From the NCBI GenBank assembly GCA_023454175.1, contig JAEXRW010000030.1:37289-101288 (forward strand): a stretch of 64,000 nucleotides of DNA. Reading direction: 5' to 3'. This document shows, piece by piece, positions 35,407 to 43,453 of this stretch. The stretch is from Bacillota bacterium (GTDB lineage: Bacteria > Bacillota > Clostridia > Christensenellales > JAEXRW01). Under the pieces are notes generated by a model. It was not told the origin of the DNA. It ran no database searches and worked only from the letters and a program-made list of their open reading frames with translations. The first letter of the stretch is position 1. Each line of letters starts with the position of its first letter. The position numbers were made by a program, and so were the translations under genes.

Positions 35407-35666
35407 TGCAAAGAAAGACACTGGTCATTTCAAACAATGAGGGTTTGCGCACACGCCCTGCCACAGCACTGGTACAAACTGCCGCCAGATTCAAATCCCA
35501 GGTCTTCATAGAGCGCGAAGACCGGAAGATCAATGCCAAAAGCCTGATGGGCGTATTGTCCCTGGGGCTCCGCAAAGGCGAGAGCATCGACATTTTCGTG
35601 CTCGGCGACGATGAAAAGGAGGCCATGGAGGCCATCGCCGCTTTGGCGGCACGGGATTTTGAATAA
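35406..35666 (+). CDS. crh: Crh-like HPr paralogue: Arg15, Ser46
   Basis: An 86-residue HPr-fold protein. In HPr the PTS histidine lies in G(L/I)HARPA; here residues 13-19 are GLRTRPA, so His15 is Arg15 and the protein cannot carry PTS phosphate in the usual way. The regulatory serine is kept: INAKSLMGVLSLG with Ser at exactly position 46. This is the pattern of Bacillus Crh (Gln15, Ser46), a pure target of HprK that works with CcpA. The position after rapZ and whiA is also that of Bacillus crh. It overlaps whiA by one base and is thus co-translated. Function is inferred from residues and synteny. Confidence 0.85.
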   Translation: MQRKTLVISNNEGLRTRPATALVQTAARFKSQVFIEREDRKINAKSLMGVLSLGLRKGESIDIFVLGDDEKEAMEAIAALAARDFE

Positions 35667-35868
35667 GACCGTTTGACGCAGGCCGGAAGGGCCTTCTTCC
35701 GGGATACGTCTGTGATAGAATACGGGCTGTAAGAGCGCTCCAACCGTACATACGGCTTGGACTGCCTGCTTTTCTTTGAATAAAGCATTCGTTTATGTCC
35801 GAAACAGCCATAACACGAAGAATAAACTTTTTGCCTTGTGCTGCATAAAAGTCTGGGGGATATCGATT

Positions 35869-38800
35869 TTGGAATTTGTTCACCTGCATGTCCATACCGA
35901 ATACAGCCTGCTGGATGGCGCAACCAGAATAGCCGATTTTCAGAGTGAAAACAGCTCTTCGCATGTGAAGGGCGTTCTTACCCGCTGCAGGGAACTCGGT
36001 ATGAACGCACTGGCCGTCACAGACCACGGCACGATGTACGGCATCATCGAATTTTTCAGGGAAGCAAAAAAACTGGGCATCAAGCCGATCATCGGATGCG
36101 AAACGTATGTGGCCCCCCGGACGATGGAGGACAAGCAGGGGGCCGACAGGGAATACGCGCACCTCATCCTCTTGGCAAAAAACGAGGCCGGCTATAAAAA
36201 CCTGATGAAACTGGTCTCCATGGGATTTACAAAGGGCTTTTATTACAAGCCGCGCATCGATTACACCGTGCTTGCAGATCATGCAGAGGGCCTAATATGC
36301 CTTTCGGCCTGCCTCGCGGGAGACATCCCCCAGCGGTTGCTGGCCAACGACGAGGACGGCGCACGCGAATACGCACGGAGGCTGAAAAGCATCTTCGGGG
36401 CGGATTTCTATATCGAACTCCAGGACCACGGCCTACCCGAGCAGCGGATGGTAAACCCCAAACTGATCGACCTGGCAAAAGAGCTGGGGATCGGGATGGT
36501 CGCGACCAACGATGTGCATTACATCGAGAAGGAGGACTGGCAGGCACAGGACATCCTCATGTGCATCCAGACCAACAAGCTGGTGGAGCAGGAAGACAGG
36601 ATGCGGATGGGCGCAACCGAGTTTTACCTCAAATCCCCCGGGGAAATGGCGGAGATATTTCCGCATGTGCCCGAAGCGCTGGAAAACACGCAGCGGATCG
36701 CAGACATGTGCAATGTCGAGCTGGATTTCAAGAGCATCCACCTGCCAGCCTTCGAACCGCCGGCAGGTAAGACAGGGACGGAATACCTGCGGGAACTGGT
36801 GGAAGCAGGTTTCAAAAAGCGCTATGCAAACAGGACGCCTGAACTGGAAGCAAGGATCGAGTACGAAATATCCACCATCGAGAAAATGGGGTATGTGGAT
36901 TATTTCCTGATCGTATGGGATTTCATCCACTTTGCGAAGGAAAAGGGCATCATCGTGGGGCCGGGGCGCGGCAGCGCGGCCGGAAGCCTCGTGGCCTACT
37001 GCCTGGAGATCACGGATATCGATCCCATCGAATATTCACTGATCTTTGAACGGTTCCTGAACCCTGAACGCGTCAGCATGCCCGATATCGACATCGACTT
37101 CTGCTACGAACGGCGGCAGGAAGTCATTGATTATGTCGTGGAGAAGTACGGCGAGGACAGGGTGGCGCAGATCGTCACATTCGGGACCATGGGCGCCCGC
37201 GCCGTAATACGGGACGTGGGACGGGTGCTGCAGGTCCCATACGGGGAAGTCGACAAGATCGCCAAAATGATACCGCGGCGGCTGGACATCACGATAGACG
37301 CCGCGCTGCAGATCAGCCCCGAACTGCAGGAGAAATACAGCGCTGAACCGGGGACGAAGAAACTGATCGACATGGCGAGGAAACTGGAGGGGCTGCCGCG
37401 GCACGCCTCCACGCACGCTGCCGGCGTGGTCATCTCCAAACTCCCCGTCACCGAATATGTACCGCTCCAGAAAAACGACGACGTGGTCACAACGCAGTAT
37501 GACATGGTGGCGCTGGAAAGCCTGGGACTGCTCAAAATGGACTTCCTCGGCCTTCGCACGCTCACGGTGATCCGCGACGCCATCGAAATGATCGCCGAAA
37601 GCACGGGGAAGCAGATCGACGTGCACGCCCTGCCGCTGGACGACCCCGGCGTTTTCGCAATGCTGGGGGACGGGGATACGGACGGCGTATTCCAACTGGA
37701 AAGCTCGGGCATGCGCCAGTTCATGAAGGACCTGAAACCCTCCAGCATGGAAGACCTGATCGCAGGCATCTCCCTCTACCGCCCCGGGCCCATGGACCAG
37801 ATCCCTCGGTATGTGGAAGGAAAACACAACGCCAGATCCATCCATTACGACCATCCGCTGCTCGAATCCGCGCTGAAAGTCACCTACGGGTGCATGGTAT
37901 ACCAAGAACAGGTGATGCAGATCGTACGGGATGCCGCGGGCTATTCCCTGGGCAGGAGCGACCTGGTGCGCCGCGCGATGGCCAAGAAAAAGCCCGAGAT
38001 CATGGATAAGGAACGGAAAAATTTCGTTTACGGCCTGGTGGAAAACGGGGAGGTCATCGTCCCGGGCGCGATACGGATGGGGGTACCCGAGGAGACCGCC
38101 AACAGGATATTTGACCAGATCTATGTATTCGGTGCGTATGCATTCAACAAATCCCATGCCGCGGCATATGCGCTGGTAGCGTACTGGACGGCTTTTTTGA
38201 AAAAGTACCATCCGGTCGAGTTTTTTGCCGCGACGCTGAACAGCCATATCGACAGCACGGACAAGATCGCGCAATATGCCAACTATTGCAGGAAAAACGG
38301 GATCAGGATCCTCCCGCCCGACGTGAACAGGAGCTACGGAAAGTTCAAGGTGGAAGGGAAGCATATCCGCTTCGGGCTGGGTGCGGTCAAAAATGTAGGG
38401 ATGGCGGCGGTTTATTCCATCATAGACATCCGGAAGAGCGCACCCTTTTCCGACTTTTACGATTTCTGCAGGAGGGTCATCGGCGAGTCCATCAACAAGC
38501 GGATGCTGGAAAGCATGATCAAGGCGGGCGCCTTCGATTCGCTGGGGTACAACCGGGCGCAATTGATACGGCATTATGACAAGATCTTCGAAGGGGCGGC
38601 GAAAGAGAAGAAGGCCAGCCTGGACGGGCAGATATCCCTTTTTGAATCACTTCCGCCGGAGAAGGCAGACGAAAAAGCCAACGGCGGAGATATCCCCTTC
38701 TGCGAGGAATTTGCCCCGGGCATGCTGCTTTCAATGGAGAAGGAGATGACGGGGATCTATATCAAGGGGCACCCGCTCCTTGCCCACGAACCCGCGCTGG

Positions 38801-39393
38801 AAAGGCTGGGATACACTACCGCATCCATCCGCGCAGCCGATGAAGAGGGATCGGCTGAGGCCGTCAGGGACGGACAGGAAGTGCAGCTGGGCGGGATCAT
38901 CATCGCACGCCGCAAAAAACTCACCCGGAACGACAGCATGATGGCCTACTGCACGCTGGAGGATCTCCACGGGGAAATCAACCTGGTGGTATTCCCGAGC
39001 GTACTGACCCGATATTCCCAGCTGCTGGAAGTGGACAGCATCGTCGCGATCCGGGGGAGGGTCAACCTGCGGGAAGAGGAAGAGCCTGTGATCCTCGTGG
39101 ATGATGTGACCCCGCTCGATGCGCCGCCCAAACCCGGCAATGGCGGAGGAAACGGGAAAATCACCATCACACTGCCAAAGCGGAATGAATTCATGCTGAT
39201 GGAAGTCCGATCGATACTGAAGAAGCATCCCGGGCAAACGCCCGTCTCGATAGCATACGGCCCGAACGAACCGGCGGAGAACCTGCCGGAGGACCATTCG
39301 GTCAGCTATAGCTGCAATCTGGAGGGGGAGCTGAAAGCATACCTTGGCAAATATTTCATCGTCGATCACATCCCGAAAGCCGCAACGAATTGA
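35869..39393 (+). CDS. dnaE: DNA polymerase III alpha subunit DnaE
   Basis: A 1174-residue replicative polymerase of the DnaE1 type. It has the N-terminal PHP domain (HLHVHTEYSLLDG, VTDHGTMYG), the polymerase core with VGPGRGSAAGSLVAYCL and PDIDIDFCYERR (catalytic aspartates), AGVVISKLPVTEYVPL, helix-hairpin-helix, and a C-terminal OB domain (LTRNDSMMAYCTLEDLHG). The start is a TTG at 35869 with GGGGGA 8 nt upstream; the frame is open for 31 codons before it but has no site. The order whiA-HPr-dnaE is common in Clostridia. Confidence 0.97.
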   Translation: MEFVHLHVHTEYSLLDGATRIADFQSENSSSHVKGVLTRCRELGMNALAVTDHGTMYGIIEFFREAKKLGIKPIIGCETYVAPRTMEDKQGADREYAHLILLAKNEAGYKNLMKLVSMGFTKGFYYKPRIDYTVLADHAEGLICLSACLAGDIPQRLLANDEDGAREYARRLKSIFGADFYIELQDHGLPEQRMVNPKLIDLAKELGIGMVATNDVHYIEKEDWQAQDILMCIQTNKLVEQEDRMRMGATEFYLKSPGEMAEIFPHVPEALENTQRIADMCNVELDFKSIHLPAFEPPAGKTGTEYLRELVEAGFKKRYANRTPELEARIEYEISTIEKMGYVDYFLIVWDFIHFAKEKGIIVGPGRGSAAGSLVAYCLEITDIDPIEYSLIFERFLNPERVSMPDIDIDFCYERRQEVIDYVVEKYGEDRVAQIVTFGTMGARAVIRDVGRVLQVPYGEVDKIAKMIPRRLDITIDAALQISPELQEKYSAEPGTKKLIDMARKLEGLPRHASTHAAGVVISKLPVTEYVPLQKNDDVVTTQYDMVALESLGLLKMDFLGLRTLTVIRDAIEMIAESTGKQIDVHALPLDDPGVFAMLGDGDTDGVFQLESSGMRQFMKDLKPSSMEDLIAGISLYRPGPMDQIPRYVEGKHNARSIHYDHPLLESALKVTYGCMVYQEQVMQIVRDAAGYSLGRSDLVRRAMAKKKPEIMDKERKNFVYGLVENGEVIVPGAIRMGVPEETANRIFDQIYVFGAYAFNKSHAAAYALVAYWTAFLKKYHPVEFFAATLNSHIDSTDKIAQYANYCRKNGIRILPPDVNRSYGKFKVEGKHIRFGLGAVKNVGMAAVYSIIDIRKSAPFSDFYDFCRRVIGESINKRMLESMIKAGAFDSLGYNRAQLIRHYDKIFEGAAKEKKASLDGQISLFESLPPEKADEKANGGDIPFCEEFAPGMLLSMEKEMTGIYIKGHPLLAHEPALERLGYTTASIRAADEEGSAEAVRDGQEVQLGGIIIARRKKLTRNDSMMAYCTLEDLHGEINLVVFPSVLTRYSQLLEVDSIVAIRGRVNLREEEEPVILVDDVTPLDAPPKPGNGGGNGKITITLPKRNEFMLMEVRSILKKHPGQTPVSIAYGPNEPAENLPEDHSVSYSCNLEGELKAYLGKYFIVDHIPKAATN

Positions 39394-39419
39394 AAATGAA
39401 AATGTCCCTATGATATAAT
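39390..39419 (+). promoter_or_regulatory. Promoter of the mtrB gene group
   Basis: TTGAAA, 18 nt, TATAAT, overlapping the end of dnaE and 25 bases before the mtrB start. Confidence 0.6.
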
Positions 39420-39443
39420 ATAAAAAACAACAGGAGGCGCCAC

Positions 39444-39671
39444 ATGGACGAAAACCAGATCAATGCAGACTATATTTGCATCAAAGCGTTGGAAGAGGGC
39501 GTTTCCATCATCGGCGTCACAAGGGGCATCGATTCCAAATTCCATCACACGGAGCGGCTCTCCAAAGGCGAAGTATACATTGCCCAGTTTACGGAGAACA
39601 CCTCCGCCATCAAAATCAAGGGGAAAGCCAGAATACTGACCAAGCACGGAGAGATAGAGAGCGGAATCTAA
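39444..39671 (+). CDS. mtrB: Trp RNA-binding attenuation protein MtrB (TRAP)
   Basis: A 75-residue protein that matches Bacillus TRAP along its whole length: DYICIKALEEGVSIIGVTRG, DSKFHHTERLSKGEVYIAQF and TENTSAIKIKG. TRAP forms an 11-subunit ring that, when filled with tryptophan, winds leader RNA with repeated GAG/UAG triplets and shuts off trp genes. The three RNA-contact residues are kept in kind (Arg38, Lys57 and Lys59 for Lys37, Lys56 and Arg58 of Bacillus). The start follows AGGAGG. No trp gene, anti-TRAP or mtrA lies in the window, so its targets are elsewhere. Confidence 0.95.
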   Translation: MDENQINADYICIKALEEGVSIIGVTRGIDSKFHHTERLSKGEVYIAQFTENTSAIKIKGKARILTKHGEIESGI

Positions 39672-39698
39672 CCATACGATTCACGGGGGATAGGCACG

Positions 39699-39893
39699 TT
39701 GTGGGTAGTGATCTATATGGCCAGCGGAGAAAAGGAAGCAAAAAGTATCGAGACGCTGCTGACCAATGAAGGATTTTTGGTAAAGCTTCAGCCTGCCATG
39801 ACACAAAACGGCGAGGCTAAAATATTCAATATCCAGGTGATCAGCTCTGAAATGAAGGAAGCCCGAAAGGTCATGGCAGAGCACGGCTACTGA
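39699..39893 (+). CDS. Small DUF2007-like protein
   Basis: A 64-residue protein (WVVIYMASGEKEAKSIETLL, then NEGFLVKLQPA and a C-terminal EARKVMAEHGY). Its pattern of one beta-alpha-beta unit with a VVIYxAxxxxEAxxIxxLLxxEG motif fits small DUF2007-type putative signal-transducing proteins, which in Clostridia are often found between dnaE and pfkA and have been called glutamate decarboxylase without good reason. The start is TTG behind GGGGGATAGG. Function unknown. Confidence 0.7.
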   Translation: MWVVIYMASGEKEAKSIETLLTNEGFLVKLQPAMTQNGEAKIFNIQVISSEMKEARKVMAEHGY

Positions 39894-39968
39894 TCAAACG
39901 CAACCGGACAACGAAATGGCAAAGCAATAACAAAAAATAAAAAGACGATTTCTGCAGGGGGATGAACC

Positions 39969-40394
39969 ATGATAGTCTGCGAAACCGAATTGAAGGTCAG
40001 ATACAACGAGACCGGACAAAACGGAATAGCCCATCATTCAAACTATTACAACTGGTTCGATATCGTCCAGGAGGAATTCCTCCGGAAAAACGGATACACC
40101 TACGACGACCTTGCAGGCAAAGGCCTTTTTTTCCCGCACATGGAGACGAAATGCAGATTTTTCTGCCCGGTGCGCCACTTCGAGAATATCGTTGTAAAAA
40201 TGTCCATCCAGGAAATGGGCGAAGTGAAATGCATATTTGAATATGAAGTGACCGGCAAGGAAGACGGCAGGCTGATCGCGAAAGCGGAAGTGGTGCAGGC
40301 ATTTGTAAATGAAAAAATGAAGCCGACCGCCCTGAAAAAAGCATTGCCGGAACTCTATATCCTGCTAAAGAGCAACGCTTCAAATAAAGTATAG
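39969..40394 (+). CDS. Hotdog-fold acyl-CoA thioesterase-like protein (YbgC/FadM family), catalytic Asp missing
   Basis: A 141-residue 4HBT-family protein. The family signature R-Y-x-E-T-D-x-x-G-x-x-H-H-x-x-Y is present as RYNETGQNGIAHHSNYYNWF, but the catalytic aspartate of TD is Gly16 (codon GGA). The remaining hotdog strands (MSIQEMGEVKCIFEYEV, GRLIAKAEVVQAFV) are intact. YbgC enzymes hydrolyse acyl-CoA or acyl-ACP; without Asp, hydrolysis is doubtful. The ATG follows GGGGGATGAACC. It ends at a strong terminator. Confidence 0.85.
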   Translation: MIVCETELKVRYNETGQNGIAHHSNYYNWFDIVQEEFLRKNGYTYDDLAGKGLFFPHMETKCRFFCPVRHFENIVVKMSIQEMGEVKCIFEYEVTGKEDGRLIAKAEVVQAFVNEKMKPTALKKALPELYILLKSNASNKV

Positions 40395-40409
40395 GCAAGA
40401 TACGCCGAG

Positions 40410-40443
40410 AAAAAAGCATGGTTGAACAGATCATGCTTTTTTT
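40410..40443 (+). terminator. Terminator after the thioesterase-like gene
   Basis: AAAAAAGCATG and CATGCTTTTTT pair around an 11-nt loop. It ends the group mtrB-DUF2007-thioesterase. Confidence 0.85.
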
Positions 40444-40601
40444 CTTTCATCTCTTCTTTCCAAATTGAACAAAAGAAGTATTATACATTCCTCGTTTTTG
40501 CTGCTTGTTTATACGGTTGTTGGCAGAAATGTTGATATCCTCATGGATATGTTCCCTTTGATAATGACACGATATTGATGTCAGGAGGTTTAATTCAATC
40601 C

Positions 40602-42002
40602 ATGTGGAAAAAAGCCGTCAACCGCATTATCACAGCATTCATGTCTGTTATTTTTATACTCATCATGACGGGCTGCGGCGATATATCGCTTTTTTTCGGC
40701 GGGAAAATACCGGAAGGCGTGACCATCGCAGGAGTCGATATTGGGGAGATGAAGATTGAGCAGGCCGAGAAAAAGCTTGACGATATCCGGGAGGCTTTGC
40801 GCGATTCAGCAAAATTCACGTTCAAATTCAATGGCAAAGAAACGATATTGCCCAAAGAATATATCAAAGTAACAGTCAATCCCGGCACGGTATTCGAGGA
40901 TATCGTCCGCCAGCACAAGGTAAACAGGAACTACGATATCGATTACGCCATCGACGTTTCCGCTGCCAGGGATTTCGTCAGTCAGCTGGCCTCCTCCTAC
41001 AATACATCGCCGATAGACGCGACGGTACGCGTCCAAAGCGGCCTCCCCGAGCGGTTTGAATACTCGAAGCCTACGACAGGGATCCACGTCAATGACGATG
41101 CAGCTTTCAGCGCCCTGCTGGAAAGGGCAGCCTGCAAGGATTTTTCCGCGATCGATCTCACCTATACCGATGTACCGCCCGCGGTGACCATCGAGATGCT
41201 GAAAGCCAATACGATGCTCATTTCCTCGTTCAAAACCGAGTATAAAAAACCCATATTGGGATATGCCAACCGGGTATTCAATATCGCAAAGGCGGCGAGC
41301 CTGATCAACGGGACAGAGGTAAAACCGGGGGAATTATTCGACGCCAACAAAACCATCGGTCCCAGAACGTATGAACTCGGTTGGAAATCCGCAGGCGCCA
41401 TCGTACACGGAGCCATGGTGCATGAAGCCGGCGGCGGGGTCTGCCAGGTATCCACGACCATTTACAATGCGGTGCTCCTGGCCGGGCTGGAGGTGGTGGA
41501 GAGGCGGAACCATTCCATCCCGTCACTGTACGTACCCCTTGGCCGGGATGCCACCATCTATACGGGCGCAACGAATTTCAGATTCAGAAACAACAAAGAT
41601 ACGCCGGTTTACATCTTCGCAAAAGCGGACAGCAAAAACAAAACGCTCACCATCGAAATATTCGGCAGACCGCATCCGGAAGGATATGAGATAAAACTAT
41701 CCTCAAAACAAACGGGCACCTTCAAAACGACGAAATCAACGGAGTATGTGCTGGACTCCTCGGTGCCCATCGGCTCGCAGGTGGTGGAGCGGGAAGCCAG
41801 GACCGGGAAAAAAGCTGTGACCTATGTGGACCACTACCAGGATGGAAAACTGATCCAGCGGGATGAGATCGTATCCATTTACGATGCATGCAGCGCCAGG
41901 ATCCACATCAACCCGGTCGATACCGTATGGATGCCGGAAGATACCATTTACGCGGATCCCATCAAATATCCGACGCCGGAAGACGATATCGACTCCTACT
42001 AA
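40602..42002 (+). CDS. VanW-family lipoprotein with YoaR-like domain
   Basis: A 466-residue protein with a lipoprotein signal (ILIMTGCG, Cys at about 24), a PG_binding_4/YoaR-like region (IPEGVTIAGVDIGEMKIEQAEKKL; about 35-190) and the VanW domain (about 220-360: IGPRTYELGWKSAGAI, GGGVCQVSTTIYNAVLLAGL, VERRNHSIPSLYVP, ATIYTGATNFRF). A G5-like tail follows. VanW accompanies some vancomycin-resistance clusters but is widespread in wall-related roles without resistance genes, as here. The ATG at 40602 is 13 nt from AGGAGG, rather far; no better start is seen. Confidence 0.9.
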   Translation: MWKKAVNRIITAFMSVIFILIMTGCGDISLFFGGKIPEGVTIAGVDIGEMKIEQAEKKLDDIREALRDSAKFTFKFNGKETILPKEYIKVTVNPGTVFEDIVRQHKVNRNYDIDYAIDVSAARDFVSQLASSYNTSPIDATVRVQSGLPERFEYSKPTTGIHVNDDAAFSALLERAACKDFSAIDLTYTDVPPAVTIEMLKANTMLISSFKTEYKKPILGYANRVFNIAKAASLINGTEVKPGELFDANKTIGPRTYELGWKSAGAIVHGAMVHEAGGGVCQVSTTIYNAVLLAGLEVVERRNHSIPSLYVPLGRDATIYTGATNFRFRNNKDTPVYIFAKADSKNKTLTIEIFGRPHPEGYEIKLSSKQTGTFKTTKSTEYVLDSSVPIGSQVVEREARTGKKAVTYVDHYQDGKLIQRDEIVSIYDACSARIHINPVDTVWMPEDTIYADPIKYPTPEDDIDSY

Positions 42003-42044
42003 ATGATGGGAAATGGCTCCATGCAAATCACATGCCATTGGCTA

Positions 42045-42073
42045 TTGTTATTTTACACGCGCAGGTGTATGAT
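42045..42073 (+). promoter_or_regulatory. Promoter of the ECF S-component gene
   Basis: TTGTTA, 17 nt, TATGAT, 30 bases before the start codon. No riboswitch fits into the short leader. Confidence 0.55.
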
Positions 42074-42103
42074 AGCTAAAATCATTTCGGGGCGTGAAGA
42101 TAA

Positions 42104-42652
42104 ATGAGAAACAATTATGTAAGAAGAATCGTCCTTACAGCTTTAATAGCGGCCATCGTCTTTGTCGCCACCTACTTTTCGCAATATATCTTTCCCGTGT
42201 CGTTATTATTCCCAGGCTCCACGGGTTACTTCAACATTGGGGATATCATCATCATCGCCTGCGCGCTGGCCATCGGAGAAAAATACATTTGGCTTGCGGG
42301 AGGATTGGGAAGCGCGATATCGGATATTCTGCTCGGCTGGGCTATATACTCACCCTTTACGTTTGTAATCAAAAGTTTGGAAGGGCTTGTTATATGGCTT
42401 ATTGCAAAAGCCGTTAAACGCATGGCCAAGGGGAAATGGGTCGTACTGATCGCTGCGGCCATCGCGGGCTCCGCCATCATGATATCGGGCTATTTCCTGA
42501 CAGACTGGCTGATTTACGGCCTCAACACCGCAATCGCAAATACCTTAATGAACTGCATACAGGGTGCCGCAGGCACAGCCGGCGGTTACATGCTGGGAAT
42601 GATACTGCGGGTCAAAAGCATCCAGCGAGCAATCAACTGGAAAAGCGCATAG
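42104..42652 (+). CDS. ECF transporter S component
   Basis: A 182-residue integral membrane protein with about six hydrophobic segments and the features of group II ECF substrate-binding subunits: RRIVLTALIAAIVFVATYF at the N-terminus (the Ala-rich helix that meets the T component), FNIGDIIIIACALAIG, GGLGSAISDILLG and PFTFVIKSLEGL. It captures a vitamin or similar small compound and uses a shared energising module (EcfA, EcfA', EcfT) encoded elsewhere. The substrate is not identifiable: there is no metabolic neighbour or riboswitch. Confidence 0.85.
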   Translation: MRNNYVRRIVLTALIAAIVFVATYFSQYIFPVSLLFPGSTGYFNIGDIIIIACALAIGEKYIWLAGGLGSAISDILLGWAIYSPFTFVIKSLEGLVIWLIAKAVKRMAKGKWVVLIAAAIAGSAIMISGYFLTDWLIYGLNTAIANTLMNCIQGAAGTAGGYMLGMILRVKSIQRAINWKSA

Positions 42653-42666
42653 TATGCCTTTCTTTT

Positions 42667-42691
42667 GGCAGCAGAAATGCTGCCATTTTTT
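42667..42691 (+). terminator. Terminator after the ECF S-component gene
   Basis: GGCAGCA, loop GAAA, TGCTGCC, then ATTTTTT. Confidence 0.85.
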
Positions 42692-42744
42692 ATATTCCGA
42701 TCCCTGGCGCATTACAGAATATAAAAACATTACGCTATGTTTGT

Positions 42745-42774
42745 TTGACGAGATGCATCCCGATTTGATAGAAT
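42745..42774 (+). promoter_or_regulatory. Promoter of the ECF sigma factor gene
   Basis: TTGACG, 18 nt, TAGAAT, 38 bases before the start codon. It looks like a housekeeping promoter rather than an ECF-type one. Confidence 0.55.
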
Positions 42775-42812
42775 CAACATGTATAAATTGGTATCTTGGG
42801 AGGAGCAGGAAC

Positions 42813-43379
42813 TTGCCCCAGGAAGACGAAGTCCTGATTATGAGGGCCCGCAAAGGCGAACCGGATGCCATTGAAGCCCTTCTAAGCCAGTATGAGAAGA
42901 AAATATACAACACCGCCCTTCGGATGATGGGGAACCAGGAAGACGCCATGGACGCAGCACAGGAAGCCATGATCAAAATCTACTGCAACCTGCCGTCCTT
43001 CAAGGGGGAGTGCGCCTTTTACAGCTGGGCCTACAGGATCGCGGTAAATACGTGCCTGGACGGACTGCGCCGCAGGAAAACCGACCGGCATGTCCCCATC
43101 GTGGACGAAGAAGGCAATACCTATGACATCCCGGACGGGAATTCGGCGGACCCCGAGAGCCAGTATGAAACCACCTCCAAGCTGGAGGAGATCAAACGCG
43201 CCGTATCCCAGCTGGAGCCCGAGCACCGGACCGTCATCGTCCTGCGGGATATCCAGGGGTGCTCCTACCAGGACATCGCGGACATGTTGAAATGCAACAT
43301 GGGGACGGTGAAATCCCGCATCAGCCGGGCCAGGCTGCAGCTGCAGAAACTGCTGCACGACGATATGGAACTTTCCTGA
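42813..43379 (+). CDS. ECF-type RNA polymerase sigma factor (SigW-like)
   Basis: A 188-residue group 4 sigma factor. Region 2 spans about residues 8-80 (ALLSQYEKKIYNTALRMMG, EDAMDAAQEAMIKIY, FYSWAYRIAVNTCLDGLRRR) and region 4 about 120-180 (LEPEHRTVIVLRDIQGCSYQ, IADMLKCNMGTVKSRISRAR). The start is a TTG at 42813 behind GGGAGGAG; the upstream open frame has no site. The DUF4349 lipoprotein gene follows at 74 bp. In relatives a zinc-finger anti-sigma gene usually stands between them; none is here. Confidence 0.92.
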   Translation: MPQEDEVLIMRARKGEPDAIEALLSQYEKKIYNTALRMMGNQEDAMDAAQEAMIKIYCNLPSFKGECAFYSWAYRIAVNTCLDGLRRRKTDRHVPIVDEEGNTYDIPDGNSADPESQYETTSKLEEIKRAVSQLEPEHRTVIVLRDIQGCSYQDIADMLKCNMGTVKSRISRARLQLQKLLHDDMELS

Positions 43380-43453
43380 ACGAAACAAGTCTATAATAGT
43401 GTATAAGCATTGGGATCAGGCATCCCATCATTGATTGTAAGGAGGTCTCCACC

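Noticed and set aside
40602..42002. VanW protein as a sign of vancomycin resistance
   Set aside because: No vanA/B-type ligase, vanX, vanH or two-component genes lie nearby; VanW-domain proteins are common in Clostridia.
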